Shown: positions 22,176-33,223 of the stretch, one piece after another
Layout: every line of letters begins with the position of its first letter
Position numbering within the stretch: the first letter of the stretch is position 1
Assembly (NCBI GenBank): GCA_037974965.1
Contig: JBBPFI010000017.1
Coordinates: 744,001 to 808,000 of the forward strand
Direction of reading: 5' to 3'
DNA: 64,000 nt
DNA from: Dacryopinax spathularia
Lineage: Eukaryota; Basidiomycota; Dacrymycetes; Dacrymycetales; Dacrymycetaceae
Made by a program: the position numbers and the translations under genes
The notes under the pieces: generated by a model
The model's input: the letters and a program-made list of their open reading frames with translations, nothing else
The model's database searches: none
Told to the model about the DNA's origin: nothing

Positions 22176-24287
22176 ATGTTCGCCTTTCGAGAGGGATCCA
22201 CGCGACTTCAACATCGACCACTAGTTCTTCTGCTTGCCATCACTGTTGTTGTACATGTCTGTATCTCGACGCTGTTCTTTCTCTCGGACCGCTGGCAGTC
22301 CGAGCTGAGACCGCCAATCGTGGAGAATGACGCACCTTGGAGAAGAATGTGGCGATGGCCAACCAATCATCGGCCACATCAACCTCATGATCATACACCG
22401 AAGTTCGACCATCAGGACGAGTTCGCGAGCTTCGAAGGAGGAAACTATGCCTACAGGAGAAGAGGACGACATATGCTCGACAAGACTCTCGATGAGGTTC
22501 AGAAGGCCGTCAGCCGGACAAACGGGTTTTATGTGCGCGACTGGAGTCTGTGGCTCGGATGGAACAACGTCAGTAATTTGCTACTAGTTTGCCCGGACAG
22601 TGAATGGTGCTGACAATTTGATTTCGGGTAGATGCGCTACATCATCGAGACGGCTCTTCATCACGCTGTGCTTCTGAATCGTACGCTCGTACTGCCCAGC
22701 TTCGTCTACGCGCGAGACTGTGAATTTCCCCAGTACGTCTCGTGTGCATTCCAAAAGTATAGCTTGACTGACCAACACGTGCTAGTGAGATCTGCTCCGC
22801 CTTTGCTCACCTCGTAAACCGCGCCGAGTCCGGCTCCGAAGAATGGCGCGCCCTCCCTCCAGAAGATCAAGAAGGCTGGCGGATCCCCATTCAGATGATG
22901 TTCGACCTTCCTGAACACTACGCGGTTATCACCACTGCGCAGTTTCTAGCCCTCCAGGGTTTGCCAATGGAGTTAGAGACGCCTAATGGACAGTGGGATC
23001 CGGTTACGTATCTCAGGACAGTGGAGGGAGGGAGGGGTATGAGTATGGTGTACATTCCCGAGGAGGAGTATGAGCCGAAGGGAGTTGTGTTGGTTGATCG
23101 AGTGCTGCAGCCTAGCGGTCAGGTGGAGGTAGCGATGAACGATACACTGCGAGAAAGGCTGCTCGGCCTTTGTCCGGGAGGCACAGACACCGAATGGGAA
23201 GTCGTTCGGGACGTCATCGCGAAGACCTTGCTGGCAAAAGAGGTCCCCGATGGGCTCAAAGAGGAGCTGCTGGACGACGCCAAACTCATCGAGATCGCCC
23301 GGCAGTACGGCCTTACCCCTGTATACCAGTTCACGGGTCACGAAATGTCCAAGCTTGTTACGGCGCCTCGAAGGAGCTTTATGCCCGGCGCGATTGTGAG
23401 AGGGTGGGTGGATGAGTATGCGGGCCTGAAGGCGGAGATACTGTGGCTGCAAGGGGAGCAGCACGCTGGGCGGGGTCCGGTGAATATCCTTAGTCTGTTG
23501 GTTGGCAATGGTGGAGAGCTGAACGATCACGAAGGGCAGCATCCGGTTCACTTCGAGGAAGGGGATTGAAGCGTATCAAGATATGGTGTTGCAAGACATG
23601 CGTTTTCCGCCCGGGATAGAAGAAGCAGCCGAGAGAATTGCGGAGCGCATACGCGAGCGACTAGGTGGGCGGATGTGGATTGCCGTTCATATGCGACGGG
23701 GTGACTGTACGTCCTCAAGCTCTGCTCTTGAAAAGTCTGATCCTGAAAGAGGCATCCAGTCGTTCGATTAGGCTGGACACTCAGTTCTGCAAACGACATA
23801 CATCAGCATATACGCAGGATTGTACAGCAGGTGGCGCATGGCCGAAAGACACTGGCAGAGCTGGCAGGCACCGATTGGCGAGACTTCCGTCTTGCAGACG
23901 TGCCTGAAGTTCGCGCACAGACGGAGTGGTTAGAAGCATCCCCGCCAGGAAAGGATGATCCGTTAGTCCACACTTTTGACATATTTTATGCGGGCCCGCT
24001 ATTGACAAAAGAACAGCTTCTACCTTGCGACAGACGAGAAGAACGCGACATACCTCGATCTCTTACGAGCAGAAGGCGCTCTCCTCCTACAAGACCTTCT
24101 CACCCCAGAAGACCGGCAACTCCTGGGCCCAGGCGCAGTGTTAACCGACTACGTCAGCCTACTCGAGCAAGCCATAATGATCCGCTCCGCCTTCTTCGCG
24201 GGCCATGCGCTCAGCAGCGTTGCAGGGACCGTAGCGAACCAAAGAGGAGCAAGGGGATACGACACGCGAACGACAGCGTTGGATTGA
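22176..24287 (+). CDS. O-fucosyltransferase-like type II membrane protein (paralogue B)
   Basis: This is a paralogue of the gene at 9.1 kb, on the same strand. Exons 22176-22568, 22632-22732, 22786-23479, 23535-23706, 23772-23961 and 24017-24287 close in frame to 606 residues. A membrane anchor (PLVLLLAITVVVHVCISTLFF) is followed by a short stem. Shared blocks are FYVRDWSLWLGWNN, LLNRTLVLPSFVYARDCEF, EEWRALPPEDQEGWRIPI, QWDPVTYLRT, LGGRMWIAVHMRRGDC (O-FucT HxRRGD motif) and LLQDLLTPEDRQLLG. It lacks the intron that follows IPI in paralogue A and has an extra intron inside the DDP-FYLATDE block. The stem is shorter and less Pro/His-rich than in A. The family call is by motif and topology; the acceptor substrate is unknown. 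Confidence 0.78.
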
Positions 24288-24373
24288 TGTGGTACTGTAC
24301 AATGACTCTCTTGGATACTCTTGGACACTCGCGGACTTCTACCGGACGTTTTGTTTTCTTCTGTAGACGGCGA

Positions 24374-24937
24374 CTACATCCCGGTCTCGTGCTTCAGCTC
24401 GTCGATCTTCGCGCTGGCTGCGCTTTTTGTTGTTGCGTCGCCCAGCTCGGAGGCGGGGTCTTCACCCCGACGGGAAGCCATGGCGGCGATGTATCGCTTC
24501 TGCTTGTCGGCTACAACCAGAGGTATAAGATAGGTATGCATGAACAAAGGAGGTCTCGTTTACTAGCTTCTTCATTCCCCGTTGTCCACTGGTCAGGGTT
24601 GTCCAAAAGCGAATCCCCGTCTTTCCCAGTCGCGGTTGTTGAAAGCACGGATTTGTTGTCCGGCGGACCATTCTTCAGCTCTTCGATTTTGGCACTCGCT
24701 TCGGCCTTAGACCAGTTAGGGTTGTATTGTACGCCATGTTCCTGTAATGTGTCCCTTCAATACCGCATCCCGCGTGAGCTGCATATATGCACTCGTACGT
24801 CGCATAAACGCTTCAGGAATTCGGCCTGCTTGGGAGTGATGTCGTCTGCGCCCGTTACCCAGGTCTTCGGATCAGGTACTTCTGACTGAAATTCTGTCAG
24901 CCTAGTTTGAAAGACATGCCTATGCACTGCATACCAT
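24374..24937 (-). CDS. Protein with two DUF3072 repeats
   Basis: This small soluble protein is made of two DUF3072 units. Exons 24937-24935 (ATG only), 24885-24799, 24741-24564 and 24510-24374 close in frame to 134 residues. Repeat 1 reads DPKTWVTGADDITPKQAEFL and, after an intron, NPNWSKAEASAKIEELKN. Repeat 2 reads NPDQWTTGNEEATDKQKRYI and, later, SAASAKIDELKHETG. Each unit thus has the W-TG...T-KQ...YI/FL block followed by a KAEASxKIxEL helix, with an intron between or within the unit. DUF3072 is best known from bacteria; its function is unknown. An alternative first exon running up to an in-frame ATG at 25150 is possible but its translation shows no similarity. The 3' end is 86 bp from gene B, convergent. 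Confidence 0.75.
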
Positions 24938-25208
24938 GGTCGAACTGGTGGTCCAGAGCAAAATCGCTTCCCAACACGTCCCGGAGAAACGCGTTTCTCC
25001 GAGATCATAATGGACCCTTACGCGCGTGATGTCACTTCCCACGGTCTCGTCCAGAAATAGCCTACTTCCTGGCGCCCACCGCGGGTTGGAATCGGGCGGA
25101 ATGTCACCGATGGATTCGCCAACAAAGTCGCTATCGTCGTCATCGACCATCGCAGCGCCGCCCGCCGTCCTCCATCTTCCCTTACACCCTCACACCCATC
25201 CGCATCTT
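24938..25208. promoter_or_regulatory. Divergent intergenic region DUF3072/Hv1
   Basis: This region of about 270 bp lies between the preferred start codons of the DUF3072 gene and the proton channel. It is open on both strands in places, so either gene could start further upstream. Confidence 0.5.
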
Positions 25209-26038
25209 ATGGCCTCTTCTGGGGCAGAGTCGACGCCTCTGCTTAATTCTGTGCCTGACCCGACGAGTCCGGGGGATGTCGAGCAGGGCAGGAGGGAGGA
25301 TGAACTGGCGGCGGATCGGCCGGTGGAGGACGAGAAGATGACATGGAGGATGTGGACGGCCGAGAAGCTGGAGAGCAAGCCCGTTCATTGGTTCATCCTG
25401 AGCTTGGTACGCACAACCTGAGCTTGCTCAAACTGTACTTCCGGAGCTCATCTCCGACGTCTGCTGCAGATCATCATCGACTCGCTGCTCGTCGTTGCCG
25501 ACCTCGCATACACCCTGCTCAACCAGGAATGCCCACCATCAGAAGATGTCCCTCTCCCACTTGAGATCTCAGAATATGCAAGTATAGTGATCGCCTCCAT
25601 CTTCGTGCTCGAAGTGCCGCTCTCGCTATGGGCACTCGGGCTGGAGTTCTACGACCCGTTCCATGGTGTACCGCATGCGCCGCTGCACGATGTTGATGCT
25701 ATTGTCGTCCTGGGGACGTTCATCTTGGAGGTCGTGCTAAGAGGAAAAGACAGAGAGCTCGCAGGACTGTTTGTCCTCCTTCGGTTCTGGCGGATTGTCA
25801 AGCTTGTCGGAAGTACGTCTTGCGCTTATCCCCACTTTCATGAGACCACGACCATACTGACCCTGCCACAGGCGTCGCAGTCGGCGTAGGCGAAATCGAC
25901 GAACAAAGCGCTAAACGACTCGCAAAAGCCCGAATACGGATCAAAGACCAAGAAAAGCTCATCGAGAAGCTCGAGCGGGAGAACGTCGAGCTCAGACGAC
26001 GGATCGCGACGGCAGAAAACGACTTGGAGTCTGCATAA
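25209..26038 (+). CDS. Voltage-gated proton channel, Hv1 type
   Basis: Hv1 channels are a lone voltage-sensor domain that conducts protons outward and helps pH homeostasis or NADPH oxidase activity. Exons 25209-25406, 25470-25812 and 25872-26038 close in frame to 235 residues. S1 is IIIDSLLVVADLAYTLL, with the Asp of VVADLAY in the place of the selectivity-filter aspartate. S2 is IVIASIFVLEVPLSLWALGL, S3 is DAIVVLGTFILEVVL and S4 is GLFVLLRFWRIVKLVG, with Arg, Arg and Lys at three-residue spacing. The C-terminus (ARIRIKDQEKLIEKLEREN) is a coiled coil as in dimeric Hv1. There is no pore domain. ATG 25209 leaves about 66 cytosolic residues before S1; upstream in-frame ATGs (25029 and later) are alternatives. 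Family assignment is strong. Confidence 0.88.
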
Positions 26039-26939
26039 CTCTCACTGACTCTGGTCTATTCACGCATTTTCACGACGTTTGATGAACTGGTTACTCTTAT
26101 TTTGTTGTATGCTGGGATGACTCTTTCTGTACGCTTTTGTGGTTTTGTAGGCTTTGGGCAACGACGAAAACTTTGTCGATATCGACGGACCAGAATCCCG
26201 GACTGCCAAGCCTCCACGTATCGATGCTGCTCTATATTGTTTGTACTTCCAACCACCTTTGTTGCAACTTTCATGCCAGTAAAGCATGAATCTGCACGGT
26301 TTCTATTTGATTTCTTCTTTGAGGAAAGCGCATTTGTAGCATATCATCATGTACCTACCACCCGGATCCAAATCCCGGTCTCGGAAATCCAACCTACCAA
26401 ACCCCCATAGCCCGCTCCCCCCATAAACTTCATCATCCAATGCACCCTCTAAGCATGCTAAACGAGTAAAAGAAGGCGTGCAACGAGGCCGGGAAAAGCA
26501 GTTGCATAATGATAGGGGTTAGGGTTGCATCCGCCCAGAAAGGCACGAGCGTCTTCTGCTTTCTTCTTGACTACCAAGCTGATAGTTGTATGGCTTGATC
26601 GCTCTTTGTTTTGTCTCTGATGGTTATGATGTCCTTATCATCCACGTCAGGGGCCCGTCAGAGGCTCACTAAAAAGATGGGAGCCACTATCCATGCTCGA
26701 AAGAACGTAGCAACCAACAGATTCTCCAGCGGTGATAACACATACACCCGAGCTCGGCTGTGCCATCCGTCCAAGCCGCTTCTTTTCTTCTCGTCTCCCA
26801 CGCGACCCTAAACAATAACACGCCCCCCACCCAAAAAACCTCTGATGGCCTTCGTTGCTCGTATTTCCGGCTGGCGCAGAGCGGGATATAATGCTTGCTT
26901 TGTGCTTGTCTTGAGGGGGCGATCGACTTTCCTTTTCTT
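26039..26939. other. Intergenic region without recognised gene, 0.9 kb
   Basis: This region holds the 3' flank of the proton channel and the upstream region of the WW-like gene. It is AT-richer than the genes. No coding frame of note was seen. Confidence 0.5.
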
Positions 26940-29485
26940 ATGGCTGCTGGACGGATGGATTGGCTTTTGTTGCTCTTGAGGATCTGGAGGAGGCTGAGGG
27001 GAGTCTCGGGGCGGGTTGCTAGCTTGTTGTTGAAGAGGGCAAGAAGCGCTCTGAGTGCTGCTTTATCGACTTTTGCGAGGCTTCGGAAGCTGCTTCTGCC
27101 ACCGTCTCCTATCAGTGACTCATCGCGGGACTGGGGTGCTTCACGGCCTGCAACTGTCATCTCATGCTCCAATGTTCCCGTCTCGGCTGTGGCAGACTTC
27201 TCTGGTGCACTCCCTGTCAACCGACTAGAGCTTGGTTATGGCGAAGAGTGAGCGCTCATTGCTTGCTCTCCCTTCGGTAGTCACCTAATGCGCAATCGAC
27301 AGATTCCGAATCACACATCCCTTGCCCAGAGAGTCCGGAGAGAATGAAGCCCCTCCATCGTTCGAATCACAGTACGTTTCGCGTCGGAATTATGGTCGTT
27401 ATCATCTAATGTCATTCTGCCAGGGACGACGACTCTGAAGGAGAGTCGACGTCGGCTGCTGATCGGCGAGTGATCTCGGCCTACCTCCATTATCATCTAA
27501 CGCGTGGCTGTAGAGAGCTGTATGCGCTCAAGAACTGGACCGAGATCCTAACCCCATCCGGACAAATGCACTTCTTCCATGACGAGGCCCGCGTATCGAC
27601 GAACCTCAACATCCGAGACGAGGACATCTGGGAAGATCTGGTAGAGGGGTTGGTCGCTCAGGCCGAAGCAGCGCGCGAGGACCCGTTCTTCAGCAGCATG
27701 CAAGATTGGTCGGTCTGGCAGCTGATTGTGGACTCGACGGATGGATCGTACAACAGTACGCGATGGACGTATATCAGTCATCATTATCGGATTGGAATTG
27801 GACTTGGCGTGAACCCCGCGGCGTGGGATCATCGAAATCGACAAGAATGTAGGCGATTGCTTTGCTATTATTGATAGAGGGAACTGAACATCCATATGCA
27901 GGGTTGACGGCCCATGCTGCGTATTGGAGCTTCGTCCTCATCTACCCAACAGACATGGTCCGGTATCCAGAAGCAGTAAAACGTGCTGAGAGGGACTTCG
28001 TGGACGCGATCGTGCATGGATATGGAGGTGTGCCTGGCCGTGCTTCCCTTACTCTGTTTGCTCATGGCAACAGATCGCGCTGTCTTCCTCGGAGACAGGT
28101 CCACTTTCATATATTCCCCAGCATCCTGCGAACGGCTGATGAAAGCATATCAGTTTTGTACAGGTCTGTGTCCATGGGTGCCTCCATTGACTGTCATTGA
28201 CTGAAGCTTTCGTAGTACATCCCAACTCCCAGATCGTGAAGATCACGCTTATCGCCCGCGCTATGTACGATATATGTGAGTCAGCACCACAATGCCTTAC
28301 CATTTGCAAGATGGTCTGATGCGCTGTGCTTGCAGGTCATCAAAGAATCCGTCTCAAGCATGGAACACCCGAAGCGATCACAACGTCGGACCGTGACGAA
28401 AAGCCGCACTATCGCCTTTCTCGTCGACTAGCTGAGATCTTGATGACGATCGTATTCCTCGGAGGCCATCGAGTCTATGTTCGGCGGCTTGCAAGCGTCA
28501 ACCGATGGTTGGATATCGGCGACCTCACGTTCCAGGAGAATGTTCGCAATCTGATGGAGAGCTTGTTGCGAGAATGGAGTGGTAAGATATCGAGATTGCT
28601 CGCCTACCGACGCTGAGCGCTTTTCTCCAGATACCAACCTTATCTCGGCAGTATTCCTCGCGTGAGTGACGCATCTTCACAGCGAAACATGTTTGACCAC
28701 CGTCCAGTGCAAATATGGCTTTTCTCGCTCTCCAGGTAAATTCTATCTCGGAGTCCGCAGGCAACAGTACCCTGACGTTTGTAGTCCCTCACTGGCTGGG
28801 TCGAAACCCTCATCTTGGTGTCGACTATTCTAGCTCTCTCCAGCCTCATCCTTGGCTTGCATCATCTATGGAAGCACCGGGTCAGGCTGGACGGCACATG
28901 GGAGGAAACGGTGAGCAGTCTCACCCATGGGTAATAGCCGGTTGTTAATCAGCTCCGCGCCCTAGTATGCTTTCATGACACGAGGACAAGGTTTAGGCGT
29001 GGATCCGCTGCTTGTCCTCGGTGTGGTCTTGGCAGCCCCCTACATTATTCTCGTATGGTGCATCATCCTCTTCGCTGCAGGACTGGTCATGGTGAGGCGC
29101 TAGGAGTTCCTCTGTATTCCTGCTAACATATGCAACAGTTCTGCATCCAATCCTCCGAGACGAGCGTAGGCTTGAGCGCCGTATCAGCATGCATGTTTGG
29201 AATAGTAGTCTCGGTCTTCTTGGTATTTTCGAAGGTACGGCCACCCCGCAGACTTCCACGTTTATCGGTGGGAAGATTGTTTCATGCGGTACAAGGATGG
29301 TCCAGTAGGTCCAAACTACTGTCTAGCTCAAGGCGGGAAAGAAATGTTCAGACGGAACACGCTTGAGCGGCCAGGCTAAACTACTGTGGGAATATTGGAA
29401 ATTCTTCTGGGGATACCAGCTGTACTTAGTATGGGATTCTAGACTTCTTCCGGGGAAACACGTCACATTACAGCCTCCAACATGA
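26940..29485 (+). CDS. WW-domain-like multi-pass membrane protein
   Basis: Function is unknown; similar proteins occur widely in basidiomycetes. Thirteen exons close in frame to about 627 residues: 26940-27247, 27303-27371, 27424-27848, 27902-28027, 28074-28157, 28216-28275, 28336-28581, 28631-28661, 28708-28735, 28785-28910, 28966-29091, 29139-29234 and 29327-29485. A hydrophobic N-terminal segment (MDWLLLLLRIW) is followed by a WW-like block (LYALKNWTEILTPSGQMHFFHDEARVST). Middle exons encode HAAYWSFVLIYPTDMVRYP and SQIVKITLIARAMYD. The C-terminal third has at least three membrane helices (ETLILVSTILALSSLILGL, LLVLGVVLAAPYIILVWCII and VSACMFGIVVSVFLVFS). The final exon (with LLWEYWKFFWGY) is the least certain. 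The small exons 8 and 9 (31 and 28 nt) are supported only by frame and splice sites. Confidence 0.68.
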
Positions 29486-29646
29486 ATCGAGTCTAGTACA
29501 ACACATTGTTCCGGTGTTCCTACAGGATTGGCATGCATGAAGTGAATGTATCGAGGGCATACGTGAGATGTGGTATTGTGGCAGATTGCAGTTGATGAAA
29601 TCAAGAATGAGGTGTCGCAAAACGATATGAAGGAAAGGACAGGGTA

Positions 29647-32600
29647 TCAAACGTGAGCCTCCACCTCTCCTTCCTCCCAGACGGCTTCGTGGACCCAGCC
29701 AGAACCGTGTTCCGTACGGCATATCGGACAAGTGACGGCGACTTCTCCATCGACAGCGCCGACCGAGCCAGAGTGACCTTGGATGCGACAGGCTGTCACT
29801 AGACAAGTAGCGTGGAATTTATGTGGGCATTGATCATTATGTACGCCATATTTGGTTGGCTGCGAGAAGGACGTTGCGTTCGGTGCATCCTCATCGGTCG
29901 GACCATATACGCATGAAGGCGCAGAACAACGCAAACCAGCCTTTTCCTCCATTGCTTCGATGCGCTCCCGGAGTGTCTGACTTCCGGAAGGGGCAGTGTA
30001 CTTCCGCTTGAGTGGGCGGGACGGGGTCGGCGCGCGGCTCGTTGGTACATCGGTGCTGGCAGTGTTCTGCTGGGGAGCCATTGGATGACGGAGGTCATCG
30101 AATCCTGCTAAGAAAATGGTGCTGATTGGTGCATTTGGTAGAATCGGGAAGGGTGCAGGCCCAAGCCCTTGGTTTCCAGCATTGGCTGAACGGGCTGACG
30201 GAGCCGTTTGCGCCGATTCAGCATTGGCCGTTGTCGGCATAGCGCCATTGTCATCTGTAGCGCCTGATGCAGAATTCGAGGGCGGTGTGGGCGCTTGCGC
30301 AGGAGCGGCCCCGCTCGGTCGTGCTGGATCCGGTGCTGAATGGCGTATCGTCTCGATTGTGAGCCACATGCCCGGCATAATCTGATGCGTCCTATGCGTC
30401 GTCCACGTATTACCCGACCTCTCGCCTCCAGTAGGCGGACCCGGGGACTCTTCACCCGTTCCTCCGGGTGTGTCGGGTGAGTCAATGGGACTCTCAAGGC
30501 CGAAAATGTTCTCGAGGATGTTGTCGAGCAGGACTCCTGGTAAGGGCTGCCCTTGAGGCGGGTTTTGCGGGGCGTGGGGTGCAGTGGTATCAGTCCGCGG
30601 ACGACTCCGGCGGAGGGTGAGCGAATCGGGGTCTAGGTCGAAGCTGTGAAAGAGGTCAGTCAACTCCGGTAGGGTGAAGAAGAAGAAGAAGGAGAAGGAG
30701 AACACTCACCGGCAGACAGGACAGGTAGTATGATTCCCCAGCCATGGGAATATACAGGCCGCGTGCAACGTATGCGTGCACGGAAGGCTCAGCACAGTCG
30801 CACCGTCAATCGGACATTTCGGGACCTTCTCAGCCGCAGCCGCAGCCGCAGGGCCAACCGGACATCCTGCACCATCTTCCTCTTCTTCCTCCGGCTGCGG
30901 TTCGTCCACGTCCGGTGGATCTCGGAGGTATGCCCAGCATACAGCACATTTGCCACCACCGCCGTCTTCTACTCGGTCGAGGCGGCGTAACAGGCCGGGG
31001 CTGACGACGTCCAGCGCTTCGAGCAGGACACGAGCGCGGTCCCAGTCGGGTGGTACGCCAGTGAAGAGGTTCTGCATACCCGTCGTCATAGCGTGGGTGA
31101 TAAAACGCAGCAGTTGCGGCAAGCCGCCCCCACCTCCATGGCCATGGTCGTCCTCGTCTTCTTCGGCACCACCAGCTGCACGTTCCGCCGCAGGCTCAGC
31201 ATTTGGCTGAACATCAGGTGGCCTCGACAGTCGTTCTAACAGGCTGAAACCGTCTGGCAACGGAGGCAGCTGCTGCCCGGTAGGCGGAAGCAGCACCGTG
31301 TTCGGCGGAAACAGCATCGTGTTCGGCGGGAGTTGGAAACGCGTCATCCTCATTGGCCCCAACCCAGCGGGGCGGGGAAGTGGTCTGACCTGCCGGGTCC
31401 GGGGAGTGGAAGAGATGCCAGAGATGGAGTCTTCGTATTCCGGGCTGTGGGCAGCAACGTGCCTGTGCTCGGGGAAAGTTGGGCGCGTTTCGGGCGGAGG
31501 GACAGAGCGGGGCCTGCTGGGCGGGAAGACGAAGTTCGGAAGGTTCGGGTTGCCCGTGGCGGCGTTATTGGGATTGGGAGGGAAAGCTTCCTGACCTCGC
31601 CACATGCGCATATTGGGTGTTCCAGTTGGAGTCTCCCGCAGAACGGGCCAGTCTTCAAGAATGTGGGGCCAGTCGAGCGCCGCGGGAGGTGTGATAGAAT
31701 TGCTCCCGGGAAGACGCATATCCCAGTGGTTGCTGAGGGTATTGAGGGCAGCTTGTAATTCGTTGTCGTTGACTTCGCCCTCGCCTCCATGAGTTGTAGG
31801 AGGCACATTCGCAAGGGGGACGTTAGGAGCGACGACCGGCCGTGGCTCCATTCGGAAGAAAGTAGGCCGAGGTGGTAGTGGATGTGCGGGCGCTTCGGTG
31901 GCCGCAGGAGCCATTCCTGGTCCTTCCGCGGCCTCAGTAGTGCGAGCTTCCAGAGCCGAGCTATTACTTGTGTTCTGCGACCCATTCGCGGCGTCGTTGT
32001 TTGCCATGCGAATACCATGCACGAAACCCGGCAGAGCCGCGCTCGCGGCCCTGTCGCTCTGAGCGGGAGACACGCCACCCGCCCGGTAGGCATTACCGAT
32101 ATCAGCCCGAAGTCGGCTTATTTCAGCGGTGCGCAGAGCGTTCAGCCGGGCGATCCGGCCCGTATCCCTCTCCTCAGGTGGGAGAGCTTCGTTGGCCGTT
32201 ATCTCCCGCATCAGAGTAGAGATGCGCTCTCTTCGCCGGGCTATGCTGGCGGCGAGCGCGGACCCGTTCTGAGCTGCTCGCGCAGCCATAAGGTCATGCG
32301 TATCTTGCGACCTGCGGATCGTTGGTTGTGGCCGAGCGGAAGGTTGACGCATGACGAGCGGCATGGATTGAACGGACATCTCAACGACGAGGTTTTCGGA
32401 TCGGCCATCGGGCGTTGTACGGGTGAAGCGACGAGTCAGACGCCGTAGGAGCGGAGGAGCTTGAGGCTGACCGGGATTGCCGTTACTTGGACCGGGAGTG
32501 GAGGCAGATGGGGCGGGGATAGGTGCTTGAGGGGTAGGTATATGCGCCTGATTGGTGAGTCAGAAGCGGTGGCGATAAGGAGGAAATCAGGGGTACGTAC

Positions 32601-32945
32601 CTGGCTCGTAGACGCTTGACTGCCAGCAGGAATAGGATCAGGCAGCTCGGAGGACGGCGAACCCACCGATGACGGCGACCGACCGGCCACGAAGGCATCG
32701 ACGATCTGTCTGAAGTTGCTGATGAAACCATCTTGACTGGGAGAATGCGGCGAGGCCATCTCTTGTGGTTGAGGAATTTGCAGGCGCGGTAAGGGGACAG
32801 AGGCAGATTCAGTCGTATTTGTGGACTGCTCTGAGGGGTTTGTATGCGTGTTGGCGGTAGACGACGTGGAGGCTTCGATCGAGGTAGACGCCGCAGTCGG
32901 AGCGTGCGACTGCGCCTCAGGGCGATCTTCCGGCAGCGAGGGCAT
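29647..32945 (-). CDS. RING-type E3 ubiquitin ligase with two RING-like fingers
   Basis: This large, mostly disordered protein of 1059 residues is encoded by exons 32945-32601, 32547-30710 and 30643-29647. The first RING, at the end of exon 2, reads CAVCWAYL, a long Glu/Ala insert, CPIDGATVLSLPCTHTLHAACI, FPWLGNHTTCPVCRFDL; it is an H2-type finger and exon 2-3 splicing completes its last loop. A second, unusual finger lies near the C-terminus: RCSAPSCVYG, DQCPHKFHATCLVTAC and VTCPICRTEHG. The Ser/Pro/Ala-rich remainder resembles San1- or RNF126-like quality-control ligases, but that is only an analogy. Ubiquitin ligase activity is inferred from the RING. Its upstream region (from 33224) carries an inverted-repeat element. 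Confidence 0.8.
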
Positions 32946-33223
32946 GAGATATCAGACTTTGCTCTGTCAGCAATCTGGTAGGACGACAGGAGGTAGGCAA
33001 GAGAGAAGCCAGAAGGACCGTAGACTTGGTCGTTGCAGTTCAGTTGGCCAATTTGTAGAGGAGTGGACTGGCGGAATGGCGGTCGTCCAGCACAACGTCT
33101 GTGGTCCCCTTCCATGCACCGCAACTGCGTGTGCCTCTGCGCGCGGGGTGATGCCGGATTCCGAATGACAAACGGCCCACGGGCGGACGGTACCGATTCC
33201 GGTGGCGGTGCTGGTGGTGGCAA

